A DNA stretch of 64,000 bases, from NCBI GenBank assembly GCA_020639215.1, contig JACKHA010000011.1, positions 1-64,000 on the forward strand, written 5' to 3'. The translations under genes and the position numbers were made by a program. This document shows, piece by piece, positions 25,774 to 33,991 of this stretch. The notes beneath the pieces are model-generated. The model ran no database searches. It had not been told where the DNA came from and was given only the letters and a program-made list of their open reading frames with translations. How positions within the stretch are numbered: position 1 is the first letter of the stretch; every line of letters begins with the position of its first letter. The DNA comes from Phycisphaeraceae bacterium (lineage in GTDB: Bacteria > Planctomycetota > Phycisphaerae > Phycisphaerales > UBA1924).

Positions 25774-26129
25774 GGGATTCCTCTCTGTGGACCAAAGAGG
25801 ATAGGCGTGTCGGTAATCCGACGGAGGCAAGCCCTCCGGCGATCTGGAATCCGATCCCGCGGACGCGCCATCGGACACGCCCAGCGACAAAGGCGGGCAC
25901 GCCTCGCTCACTTCGCTGCCGCCGCGTCCGGACTTGATCGAGCAGCAATGCTCAGCGATCGCGCCCGACCCGAGGCGGAAACCCGGGCCTTCGCAGGGCC
26001 TCAGACCCGGCGTCCGTCGCCCCGCAGACCCGTCAAGCCCGCCCGTCCCGCGGCCGAGCCACCGCCCAAGCGCAACCCCTCACACCCTCTGTCTCTCCCT
26101 CTCTCCGTCTCTTCCTCTCTTCGTCACTC
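25774..26129. other. Gene-free region ending in a pyrimidine tract
   Basis: I see no coding feature or RNA gene here. From about 26087 to 26128 the plus strand is almost only C and T (CTCTCC/CTCTTC-like), directly next to the metF stop. Similar tracts occur at 59246-59276 and 63250-63283. Confidence 0.5.
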
Positions 26130-27188
26130 TCACAATCCCCCGTTCCCCACCGGATCCGCCCCCAGCTCCTCCGAGTCCTTCACCCCAAGATTCAGGTAGA
26201 TCTGCTGCGTCGCCTTCGACTTGTTCAGCGTGTACAGGTGCAGCCCCGCCACGTTGTTGTCCAGCAGATCGCGGCACTGCTCCGTCGCCCAGTGGATGCC
26301 CACGCGCTCCACCGCCGCGTCGTCCTCGCCCGCGCGAAGCACGGCCCGGATCAGCGCCGCCGGGAACCGCGTGCCCAAAGCCAGTTCCGCCATCCGGCGC
26401 ATGTTCGGCAGCGACGTGATCGGCATCACCCCCGCGATGATCGGGACTCTGATCCCGGCCAGTTCGCACCGGGCCCGGAAGTCATAAAAATCCCGGTTGT
26501 CGAAGAACATCTGCGTGATGATCGCGTCCGCCCCGGCGTCGACCTTCGCCCTCAGGTGCTCCATCTCCTTCACGCGGTTCGGCGTCGAGTGGTGCCCCTC
26601 CGGATACCCCGCCACGGCGATGCCGAAGCCCCTTGACGACGGGTGCCGCCCCTGCTCGCCGAACCGCTTGATATGGGCCACCAGGTCGGCCGCGTACGGG
26701 AACGCCGACGGCGTGCCCGCGTCCATGTCCTTGGGCATGTCGCCGCGCAGCGCAACGATGTTCGCGATCCCCGCCTCGGCGTACCGCTCCAGGATCCTCG
26801 TGATCTGATCCTCGGTGTGGGCCACGCACGCAAGGTGCGGGAAGGGTCGCAGGCTCGTCTCGCGCTTCAGGCGGACGACCAGGTCGTTCGTCCGCTCGCG
26901 CGTCGAGCCGCCGGCGCCATATGTGACCGACACGAACGTCGGGCGGAGTTGCTCGAGTTCACGGGCCGACTCGTACAGGTTCGCCGCCGCCGCGTCGGTC
27001 TTCGGCGGGAAAAACTCGAACGAGAAGGTCGTGCGTCGTGACTTGAAGATGTCGCGGAGGTGCATGGTGGGGGCGGTCGAAGCCGCGGAAAGGGCCGCGG
27101 GCCGGGCGGCGACGGAGGGCTGGACAGAGCGCGGCCTCGCTGGCGCGCCCGGGCCCCCTCCCCCGTCCATGAGGGTCTGGGAAGCCAT
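26130..27188 (-). CDS. metF: Methylenetetrahydrofolate reductase
   Basis: 352 residues if the start is the ATG at 27188, which sits 6 nt after a TATGCT -10-like hexamer; starting at the ATG at 27065 gives 311 residues, closer to E. coli MetF. The protein reduces 5,10-methylene-THF to 5-methyl-THF for methionine synthesis. Motifs: FSFEFFPPKTDAA, FVSVTYGAGGSTRERTND, ANIVALRGDMPKD, DAGADAIITQMFFDNRDFYDF, PIIAGVMPITSLPNMRRM. The catalytic Glu is in FEFFPPK. The extra 41 N-terminal residues are Ala/Pro/Gly-rich. No ribosome site precedes either start. Confidence 0.93.
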   Translation of the reverse strand: MASQTLMDGGGGPGAPARPRSVQPSVAARPAALSAASTAPTMHLRDIFKSRRTTFSFEFFPPKTDAAAANLYESARELEQLRPTFVSVTYGAGGSTRERTNDLVVRLKRETSLRPFPHLACVAHTEDQITRILERYAEAGIANIVALRGDMPKDMDAGTPSAFPYAADLVAHIKRFGEQGRHPSSRGFGIAVAGYPEGHHSTPNRVKEMEHLRAKVDAGADAIITQMFFDNRDFYDFRARCELAGIRVPIIAGVMPITSLPNMRRMAELALGTRFPAALIRAVLRAGEDDAAVERVGIHWATEQCRDLLDNNVAGLHLYTLNKSKATQQIYLNLGVKDSEELGADPVGNGGL

Positions 27189-27227
27189 GGCAGGAGCATA
27201 GCGTCGTTTCATCCATTCATCCGGATA

Positions 27228-27247
27228 GACGGGAGAAAACTCCCGTC
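27228..27247. other. Perfect 8-bp hairpin upstream of metF
   Basis: GACGGGAG and CTCCCGTC flank an AAAA loop (TTTT on the minus strand). It lies about 40 nt before the metF start and could be a terminator for leftward read-through or a binding site. Confidence 0.4.
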
Positions 27248-27401
27248 CCAGCAGCTCGCCGAACCCGCCAACATCGGCAAACCCCGCAGCAACCCCGAAC
27301 GAAAGACCGGTGCCGCCGGCGTGCGCACAGGTAGACTCGGCGGGTCGCGCGGGCCGAGTATCGGGTGTTCCTTCCGACGCTGACCGAGGCCGTGCGCCCC
27401 G

Positions 27402-27557
27402 TGAGAGGGGGCGGGGCTTTCCAGCCCCGCTCGATGGCGGGAAGCGGGCTGGAGCGTCGTTGGGCCGCCATCGGCGGCTGTGCTGCACCGAGGGGGCCAC
27501 GGGCTCGCGACAGGTGGAACCCGATGCGAGTCGGGCTGGAAAGCCCGACCCCCTCGG
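27402..27557. repeat. Inverted pair of GGGCTTTCCAGCCC repeats
   Basis: Between metF and the enoyl-CoA hydratase gene, two copies of a palindromic element (core about 27405-27431 and 27528-27556) face each other and share AGGGGG, CGGGCTTTCCAGCCCG-like and CTCG parts. A further 14-bp direct repeat (GCACTCGCTTGCGC) follows at about 27580 and 27616. I see no gene in 27248-27650. Confidence 0.6.
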
Positions 27558-27670
27558 TCGGAGCGTCACGGCGCACCAAGCACTCGCTTGCGCGTCGCCT
27601 TCGTTGATGGCGCGGTGCACTCGCTTGCGCCGCGCGTCCCTCCGCGCCCCCATCCCACTACCATCCCCCT

Positions 27671-28444
27671 ATGTCCGACCTCGCCCTTCTCACCTTCGAC
27701 GGCCCCGTCGCAACCCTCGCCTTCAACCGCCCCGACACCGCCAACGCGCTCTCGATCGATCTGCTCGACGCCGCCGCGGCCCGGGTGCGGGAGTTGGAGG
27801 CCAGGTACGCCGCGGGCGATGGGCCGACGGTGGTGGTCTTGACGGGGACCGGCCGGGCGTTCTGCGCGGGGATGGACCTGGCCCAGGTGATCGTCGAGAA
27901 ACCGGGCGACGACGCAACGCCGCGGGCGCTGCTGACCGGGCTGGCCGACTTCACGATCGCCCTGCGCCGCCTGCCGGGCGTGGTCGTCGCGAAGGTCAAC
28001 GGCCCCGCGATCGGCGGCGGGTGCGGGCTCACATGCGTCGCCGACGTCTCGATCACGCACGCTGCGAACAAGGTCGGCTTCCCCGAGGTCGACATGGGCA
28101 TCTGCCCCGCCGTTGTCGCGCCGTGGCTGGTGCGGAAGATCGGCCCCGGCCCGGCCCGACGCGTCCTGCTCTCCGGCGGGCTGATGAGCGGGCGCGAGGC
28201 CCATGAGGCCGGACTGATCGACCACTGCGTCGACACGCCCGAGCAACTCGACGCGGCGATGAGCGAGATGGTGTCGCGCCTCGCCACCGGCGGCCCGCTG
28301 GCCCTCGCCGCGACCAAGCGGCTGCTCAACGACCTGGACGGGTCGATGGACGTGCAACTCGTCCGGCGCGGGGCGGAACTGTCGGCCCAGGTGCTGTGCA
28401 CGGAGCCGGCGCAGGCTGCGCTGCGGGCGCGTCGGAAGAAGTAG
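27671..28444 (+). CDS. Enoyl-CoA hydratase/isomerase family protein
   Basis: 257 residues. The ATG at 27671 comes 6 nt after TACCAT with no ribosome site, so it may be leaderless. The crotonase fold is clear: VATLAFNRPDTANALSIDLLDA, VVVLTGTGRAFCAGMDLAQV (first oxyanion segment), VVAKVNGPAIGGGCGLTCVADVSITHAANKVGFPEVDMGICP. A Glu-type catalytic residue is in FPEVDMG; the second usual Glu position is Gly. It probably acts on acyl-CoA in fatty-acid or branched-chain breakdown; the exact substrate cannot be told. Confidence 0.88.
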   Translation: MSDLALLTFDGPVATLAFNRPDTANALSIDLLDAAAARVRELEARYAAGDGPTVVVLTGTGRAFCAGMDLAQVIVEKPGDDATPRALLTGLADFTIALRRLPGVVVAKVNGPAIGGGCGLTCVADVSITHAANKVGFPEVDMGICPAVVAPWLVRKIGPGPARRVLLSGGLMSGREAHEAGLIDHCVDTPEQLDAAMSEMVSRLATGGPLALAATKRLLNDLDGSMDVQLVRRGAELSAQVLCTEPAQAALRARRKK

Positions 28445-28498
28445 AGAGAGTCGAGGTCGCTGCGCGCGTATGGCGCGATATCGATCCGGGGCCGCAAT

Positions 28499-28562
28499 GC
28501 CCCCTCCGACATGCTCGCTGAACCTCGCATGACACCTCCCCCGCGGCACAGGGGAGGGGCGC
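28499..28562 (-). repeat. Dispersed double-hairpin repeat, copy 1 (reverse)
   Basis: About 64 nt. On the minus strand it reads as CCCCTCCCC, GGGGGAGGTGTCA, then AGCATG and GGAGGGGGC blocks, matching copies at 58501, 59171 and 63140. It has two adjacent inverted repeats and lies in the convergent gap between two genes. Confidence 0.7.
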
Positions 28563-28580
28563 GTCAGACTGGTGTCGCGA

Positions 28581-29375
28581 TCACGGATTGCCGGCGGGAG
28601 CCGTCGGAATCGTCGGACCGGCGGGCATCATGTCCGGGGCCATCCCATCGGGCGTCGCGCCGCCCTGCAGCAGCGCCTCAAAGTCGGGGCGTTCGACGCC
28701 CAGGCGTGCGAGCACGGCATCGGTGATGTCGTCGCCCTCGCCGCCGTACACCAGCGGCTTGTCGCGGATGTTCTGCAGGAGCAGGTCCACGCCGAGGATC
28801 TCGAACTGGCGGGGATCGGCGGCCTGGGATAGCACATGCGTGTAGCCGCGCTCGCCGGCGATCGCGGCGACGGCCTCGCGGATCTCCGCGTAGCAGGCCC
28901 GCATCTGGTCGGCCCGCTGGGAGTCGAACTGCTGCTGGGCGTCGGCCTGGAGCGTCTGGAACGCGTCGACGCGCTGGTTGTGCAGCGACTCGGCCATGCG
29001 GTAGCCGGCCTCGATCTGCGTCCGCTCCGGGTCGCCGTCGGGCAGGGCCTGCCAGCGGGCGGCGGCGGACTGGGCGAGTTGCTGGAGCCCCTGCTGCGAG
29101 GACTGGACCTCGGCTTCCTTGGCGGTGAGCGCGGTGGTGAGCTGGGTTTCGAGGGCCTGACGCTCGGCGGCCAGGGCCGGGCGGTCCCACAGACCCTGAA
29201 GAACGATCAGCGCGTCGACCGTGCCTAGGCGGGTCTCGCCGGAGGGCTGGGCCGCGTCGCTCGCAGCGTTCGCCATGGTCGCGGGGGCGTGGGTGCCATT
29301 GAGCACGCCGCCGGCGGCGAGCACGAGGGCGGCGGCGACGCTTGCGGTCACGAGGGTGTCACGAAGATTGGCCAT
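28581..29375 (-). CDS. OmpH/Skp-like periplasmic chaperone
   Basis: 264 residues from the ATG at 29375. An N-terminal membrane or signal segment (LVTASVAAALVLAAGGVLNG) precedes GTVDALIVLQGL, similar to the first strand of OmpH proteins. A long Gln/Ala-rich coiled coil follows (RQALETQLTTALTAKEAEVQSSQQGLQQLAQSAAARWQ, about 100-200), then EIREAVAAIAGERGYTHVLSQA, the family's closing helix. It probably escorts outer-membrane proteins. A Pro/Met-rich tail ends the protein. TACACT at 29419-29424 may be its -10. Confidence 0.75.
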   Translation of the reverse strand: MANLRDTLVTASVAAALVLAAGGVLNGTHAPATMANAASDAAQPSGETRLGTVDALIVLQGLWDRPALAAERQALETQLTTALTAKEAEVQSSQQGLQQLAQSAAARWQALPDGDPERTQIEAGYRMAESLHNQRVDAFQTLQADAQQQFDSQRADQMRACYAEIREAVAAIAGERGYTHVLSQAADPRQFEILGVDLLLQNIRDKPLVYGGEGDDITDAVLARLGVERPDFEALLQGGATPDGMAPDMMPAGPTIPTAPAGNP

Positions 29376-29595
29376 GGCAGTCCGTTCGAGTCCTGGGGTT
29401 GAGGGAAGAGCGAGCCCAAGTGTAATCCGCCTGTCGCGGGCGATCCGGCGGCGGTGGCGAGCGGGGCGTCGGCGCAGGTGCGGTCGGAAGGAGAGCAGAC
29501 GCCGCTCCAAGGTCTACAGTCGGACCCGGCGCAGGTGCCGCTCCTGGAGCGAGGCCGCGTCGCCATCCGCGTCCGAACCCGAAAGGCGACCGACC

Positions 29596-30729
29596 ATGCG
29601 TGACCCGCGCCTCGACCGGCTGGCCGACGTGATCGTGCGGTACTCGACGCGCGTGAAGCGAGGAGACACGGTCGAGATCCGGGCGGTGCCCGTGGCGATG
29701 CCGCTGATCACCGCGGTGTACGAGGCGGTGTTGAAGGCTGGCGGGCATCCGTTCTACGTCGCCCGCCCCGAAGAGCTCGAGGAGGCGATGGTGCGGTTCG
29801 GCTCGGATGAGCAGCTCGCGTTCGCCAGCCCGTTCGACGTGCAGCGTGCCAAGGCGGTGGACGTGCACATCGGGCTGTGGGCCCAGGAGAACACCAAGTT
29901 CATGGGCAACGCCGACCCGCGGAAACTCGGTCTGCGCGGCCAGGCCCGCAAGCCGATCATGACCGAGTATCTCCGCCGCGCCGCCCTGGGCGAGCACCGC
30001 TGGTGCGGCACGCTCTACCCCACCAACGCCAGCGCCCAGGACGCCGAGATGAGCCTGACCGAGTACGAGACGTTCGTGTTCGAGGCCGGGCTGCTGCATC
30101 TGCCCGACCCGGTCGCGGCGTGGACGGCGATCTATGAGAGCCAGAAGCAGGTGTGCGACTGGCTGAACAAGAAGAAGGAGGTCCGGTTCGTCGCCCCGCC
30201 CCGCGACGGGCACGACGGCACCGACCTGCGCGTGAACGTGGACGGCTCGACCTGGATCAACTGCGGCGGGCACGAGAACTTCCCCGACGGCGAGGTCTTC
30301 GCCGGGCCCAGGGGCGTCGATGGGCACGTGAACTACACGTTCCCCGGCGTGTACCAGGGGCGCGAGGTCGAGGGCATCCGCCTGGCGTTCAAGGGCGGGC
30401 GGGTCGTGGACGCCTCGGCGACCAGGAACGAGGCGTTCCTGCTGGCGATGCTCGACCAGGACGAGGGGGCCCGCGTGCTGGGCGAGATCGCGATCGGGAC
30501 CAACTACGCGATCAAGCAGTTCAGCAAGAACACGCTGTTCGACGAGAAGATCGGCGGGACGTTCCACGCCGCGTGCGGGGCGGGGTACCCCGAGAGCGGG
30601 AGCAGCAACGAGTCCGGGCTGCACTGGGACATGGTGTGCGACCTGCGCCAGGGCGGCTCGATCGCGGGCGACGCCGAGGTGTTCCACAGGGACGGGAAGT
30701 TCCTGCGGGCGGGATGGCCCGGAAACTGA
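29596..30729 (+). CDS. M29-family aminopeptidase
   Basis: 377 residues; the ATG at 29596 follows AAAGG. The N-terminal part (RLADVIVRYSTRVKRGDTVEIRAVPVAMPLITAVYEAVLKAGGHPF) is characteristic of AmpS/AmpT thermophilic aminopeptidases. The metal-binding C-terminal half includes NCGGHENFPDGEVFAGP, VLGEIAIGTNYAIKQF, FDEKIGGTFHAACGAGYPESG and SGLHWDMVCDLR. It removes N-terminal amino acids in the cytosol using two metal ions. It appears to be a single-gene unit. Confidence 0.93.
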   Translation: MRDPRLDRLADVIVRYSTRVKRGDTVEIRAVPVAMPLITAVYEAVLKAGGHPFYVARPEELEEAMVRFGSDEQLAFASPFDVQRAKAVDVHIGLWAQENTKFMGNADPRKLGLRGQARKPIMTEYLRRAALGEHRWCGTLYPTNASAQDAEMSLTEYETFVFEAGLLHLPDPVAAWTAIYESQKQVCDWLNKKKEVRFVAPPRDGHDGTDLRVNVDGSTWINCGGHENFPDGEVFAGPRGVDGHVNYTFPGVYQGREVEGIRLAFKGGRVVDASATRNEAFLLAMLDQDEGARVLGEIAIGTNYAIKQFSKNTLFDEKIGGTFHAACGAGYPESGSSNESGLHWDMVCDLRQGGSIAGDAEVFHRDGKFLRAGWPGN

Positions 30730-30791
30730 AGCGCCCAGCAGCGATGTCCTGCGCGTGAGGTCGTCCCATCGCGGGCGTATCCTCCTAGCCC

Positions 30792-31334
30792 ATGTCCGAC
30801 GCCGCCCTGCCGTACCGACTCGCCTGCCTGTGCGATCTCCGCGACGCCCAGGGGCGGCACCTGCTGCTGCTGCGGAAGAAGCAGCCCAACCTTGGGCTGT
30901 GCTCGCCGATCGGCGGAAAACTCGATGTCGAGACGGGCGAGTCGCCCCACCAGTGCGCCCGGCGCGAGATCATGGAAGAGGCCGGCATCGACGTGCCGAT
31001 CGAGCGCCTGCACCTGATGGGGCTGATCGCCGAGCGGGCGTTCGAGAAGCGGGGGCACTGGCTGCTGTTCTATTTCCGCGTGGTGGGGGCGGTGGAGGTC
31101 GAGGCCCGTGACATGGCCGAGGGACGCCTCGACTGGTTCCACGAGCGCGAGCTGGACGGGCTGCCGATCCCCGACACGGATCGCCAGATCATCTGGCCGC
31201 TGGTGCGCGAGCACGAGGTCTCGCCCGAGCAGGAGCGGGCGGGGAAGCGCCACGGGTTCTTCTCCGTGGCCATCGACTGCTCGGGAGGGTCGATGTCGTG
31301 GCGGGTTGAGCAGTCGATCCCGCCCCAGCGGTAG
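30792..31334 (+). CDS. Nudix hydrolase
   Basis: 180 residues. The ATG at 30792 is 8 nt after TATCCT and lacks a ribosome site. The Nudix box is complete: GKLDVETGESPHQCARREIMEEAGI (about residues 39-64), with the REIMEEAG metal-binding core. The segment before it (LLLLRKKQPNLGLCSPIGGKL) fits 8-oxo-dGTP-type or general NDP-X hydrolases. Substrate uncertain. Confidence 0.9.
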   Translation: MSDAALPYRLACLCDLRDAQGRHLLLLRKKQPNLGLCSPIGGKLDVETGESPHQCARREIMEEAGIDVPIERLHLMGLIAERAFEKRGHWLLFYFRVVGAVEVEARDMAEGRLDWFHERELDGLPIPDTDRQIIWPLVREHEVSPEQERAGKRHGFFSVAIDCSGGSMSWRVEQSIPPQR

Positions 31335-31426
31335 GGTCCGCGGGGGATCGGCGGCGATCCGCCCAGACCCGGTTCGACGGCTCCTCCATGGAACGGGCAC
31401 GGGGGGCCCGTCCGTATACTCCGGTC

Positions 31427-33322
31427 GTGACACGGACACGTCATCGCCTGCGATCGCTCCGCATGCTCGTCGCGCTGGCCGCGGCTGTCGGCATGCTGCT
31501 GACAACCGCCTGGCCGCCTGCGGAGGCGTCGGCCCGCCAGCCGCAGACCACGCCCCAGAGCGCCGCGCCGAGCCCCGGGCAGGGCGCGACAGGCGGCCCC
31601 GTCACCGGGGCCGTCGCCGCCGCCAACAAGGCCGAAAACCTGGTCATCATCACGATCCGCGGCCCGATCGACGCCTTCACCGCCCAAAGCATCCGGCGCC
31701 GGATCGCGGCGGCCGAGGACGGCGGGGCCGACGCCATCGTCTTCGAGATCGACACCCCCGGCGGCGAGTTGAAGGCCGCCCTCGAGATCTGCAACGCGAT
31801 CAAGGGAACCAGCGTGCCGTTGACGGTCGCGTGGGTGCACCCCGATGCATACTCGGCCGGGGCGATCATCGCGCTGTCGTGCCGGCAGATCGTCGCGAGC
31901 GACCCGGCGACGATGGGCGATGCGCTCGTGATCCTGGGCGGGCCGATGGGGTTCCAGTCCTTTGACGCACTGCCCGAGCAGGAGCGCCAGAAGGTGCTCT
32001 CGCCGCTGCTGGCCGAGGTCGTCAACTCTGCCCGTCGGAACGGCTACGACGAAATGCTCGTCCAGGGCATCGTCACGCGCGGCGTGGAACTCTGGCAGGT
32101 CCGTGATACAACGACGGGGCGGACCTACTGCATCAACGGGGACGAGTACCGGGCGCTCTTCGACGGCCCGCCGCCGCGCTCGAACCCGATCATCCCGTCG
32201 GCCCGGGGGCGGGGCCAGATGCCCAGCGCCGCCGGCCCCAGCGAGCCCGATCCGACCCGCCCGCTGCCGTCGGTCCGCGAGGGCGACCGCTTCCAACCCG
32301 CCAACCCGGAACTCTCCGACTCGCTCGCGGCCGCCATCAACAGCGAACTCACCGAGGCGACCGACCGCCCAACGTTCTCCGAAGCCCAGGCCGGGCGCTA
32401 CGAGCTCGTGCGTTACGTCACGCCCGGCGACGGCGCGGTCGTGATGAAGACCGACGAGCTGATGGCCCTGGGCGTCGCCTCGGCGGTCATCCGCAACCAG
32501 TCCGAACTCGAGTCGCACTTCGGGGCGGTGAACGTGGTCCGCCTCGACGAGTCGTGGTCGGAGCGGTTCGCGCGGTTCATGGTGCAGATGCCCGTCCGGT
32601 TCGTGCTCGTCGTCGTCTTCCTCATCGCGATGTTCATCGAGATGACCCACCCCGGCGCCACCGTTCCGGCGTTCATCGCGCTGCTCGCGCTGGGCGGCCT
32701 GATCGCACCCTCGATGCTCGTGGGCATGGCGGCCTGGTGGGAGATCGCGGCCATCCTGGGCGGCATCGCCCTGATGGCCGTCGAGATCTTCGTCATCCCC
32801 GGCTTCGGGATCTTCGGCGTCGCCGGCATCGCCCTGCTGTTCGGCGGGCTGCTGGGCGTGATCATGCCCGGCGGCGGACGCCTGTTCCCCGGCGAGTCCG
32901 GCACGGGCCAGAGCGCCCTGGTGTCCGCGGCCATGCTGCTGGCCGCCGTGGTCACGTCCGGCGTGATCATCTACTTCATCACGCGCCACCTGGGCTCGCT
33001 GCCGATCCTGAACCGCCTCGTGCTCCAGGACGACCCCGAACGCGCGGGCGGCACGCTGTCGGCCATGGGCTCCTCCGACCACCCGCTCATGGGAGCCCTC
33101 GGGCGGGCCGCGACCGACCTGCGCCCCGCCGGGCGGGCCGAGATCGACGGGCGGCTGATCGACGTCGTGGCCGAACTCGGCTACATTCCCGCCGGAACGC
33201 CGGTCCGCGTGGTCTCGGCGAGCCTGATGCGGATCGGCGTCGATGCCGCCACCGGGGCGGACGGGCCGGACGCGGGCTCAGGGAGCGACGCGGGGCCGAA
33301 CCCATCGGCGGGTGCCGCGTGA
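31427..33322 (+). CDS. NfeD-family membrane serine protease, long form
   Basis: 631 residues from GTG at 31427, exactly 6 nt after TATACT; no ribosome site, so probably leaderless. A signal segment is followed by a ClpP-class domain: NLVIITIRGPIDAFTAQSIRRRI, AIVFEIDTPGGELKAALEICNAI, and the nucleophile Ser in HPDAYSAGAIIALSCRQIVA. A basic/Pro-rich insert (about 230-300) separates the protease from four to five membrane helices (about 375-525) and a C-terminal OB-fold (LIDVVAELGYIPAGTPVRVVS). Such proteins shape membrane microdomains and cleave stomatin-type partners. It is followed 57 nt on by a short NfeD gene, a likely partner. Confidence 0.9.
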   Translation: MTRTRHRLRSLRMLVALAAAVGMLLTTAWPPAEASARQPQTTPQSAAPSPGQGATGGPVTGAVAAANKAENLVIITIRGPIDAFTAQSIRRRIAAAEDGGADAIVFEIDTPGGELKAALEICNAIKGTSVPLTVAWVHPDAYSAGAIIALSCRQIVASDPATMGDALVILGGPMGFQSFDALPEQERQKVLSPLLAEVVNSARRNGYDEMLVQGIVTRGVELWQVRDTTTGRTYCINGDEYRALFDGPPPRSNPIIPSARGRGQMPSAAGPSEPDPTRPLPSVREGDRFQPANPELSDSLAAAINSELTEATDRPTFSEAQAGRYELVRYVTPGDGAVVMKTDELMALGVASAVIRNQSELESHFGAVNVVRLDESWSERFARFMVQMPVRFVLVVVFLIAMFIEMTHPGATVPAFIALLALGGLIAPSMLVGMAAWWEIAAILGGIALMAVEIFVIPGFGIFGVAGIALLFGGLLGVIMPGGGRLFPGESGTGQSALVSAAMLLAAVVTSGVIIYFITRHLGSLPILNRLVLQDDPERAGGTLSAMGSSDHPLMGALGRAATDLRPAGRAEIDGRLIDVVAELGYIPAGTPVRVVSASLMRIGVDAATGADGPDAGSGSDAGPNPSAGAA

Positions 33323-33379
33323 CGCCCCCGCGCGAAGAGAGCGGGCATCGCGCCCGCCCGTTCCCGGAGGCCCGAGCCC

Positions 33380-33883
33380 GTGCCTGAGCAGCAACTCGTC
33401 TGGGGCATCATCCTGCTTGGCGCCGCCCTCGCGGTCTTCGTGCTCGAGGTCTTCGTGCCCTCGATGGGCCTGCTCTCGATCGTCGGCGTCGGGCTGGCCA
33501 TCGTCGGCCTCGTCATGCTCTTCCAGTACGACGTGATGACCGGCGTGATCGGCCTGCTGGTCATGCTCGTGCTCGGCCCACTGGTGTTCACGTTCGCGCT
33601 CAAGGTCTTCCCGCACACGGCGGTGGGGCGGTCGATCCTCTACGGCGGCAAGTCCGAGGAGGAGATCGAGCGGGAGACCGCCGAACGCCAGTCCGAGGCC
33701 GACAAGCGTCTGGCCCTGGTCGGCATGGAGGGCCAGACGCTCACGCCGCTGCGCCCCGTGGGCGCGGTTCGGATCGAGGGCCAGCGCTACGACGCGGTCT
33801 CCGAACTGGGCATGGTCGAAGCGGGCGTGAGGGTCCGTGTGACCGCGGCCGACGGGACGCAGATCAAAGTGCGGCCGGTGTAA
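33380..33883 (+). CDS. NfeD-family protein, short form
   Basis: 167 residues from GTG at 33380, which follows GGAGG. It has three to four membrane helices (WGIILLGAALAVFVLEVFVPSMGLLSIVGVGLAIVGLVML..., then VIGLLVMLVLGPLVFTFAL), a short charged helix (SEEEIERETAERQSEADKRLALV) and an OB-fold (GQTLTPLRPVGAVRIEGQRYDAVSELGMVEAGVRVRV). It pairs with the long NfeD gene upstream, probably in one transcript. Confidence 0.88.
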   Translation: MPEQQLVWGIILLGAALAVFVLEVFVPSMGLLSIVGVGLAIVGLVMLFQYDVMTGVIGLLVMLVLGPLVFTFALKVFPHTAVGRSILYGGKSEEEIERETAERQSEADKRLALVGMEGQTLTPLRPVGAVRIEGQRYDAVSELGMVEAGVRVRVTAADGTQIKVRPV

Positions 33884-33991
33884 GCGCGTGCGGTTGCCCG
33901 CCCCGCGGGCGCGGACCACAAGATCGCTCCTCGCTGGATGGCCGTCGGAAGGATCGGGTCGCAGATCTGGGATTCGAGTCTTCGAGTTCGA

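Noticed and set aside
25570..26199. Plus-strand open frame opposite the AhpD-like gene and into the metF 3' end
   Set aside because: Composition is that of an antisense frame, ending in the pyrimidine tract as Ser/Leu/Pro repeats.
31388..31426. ATG at 31388 as the start of the long NfeD protein
   Set aside because: The TATACT -10-like element lies after it, so a transcript from that promoter would begin near the GTG at 31427.
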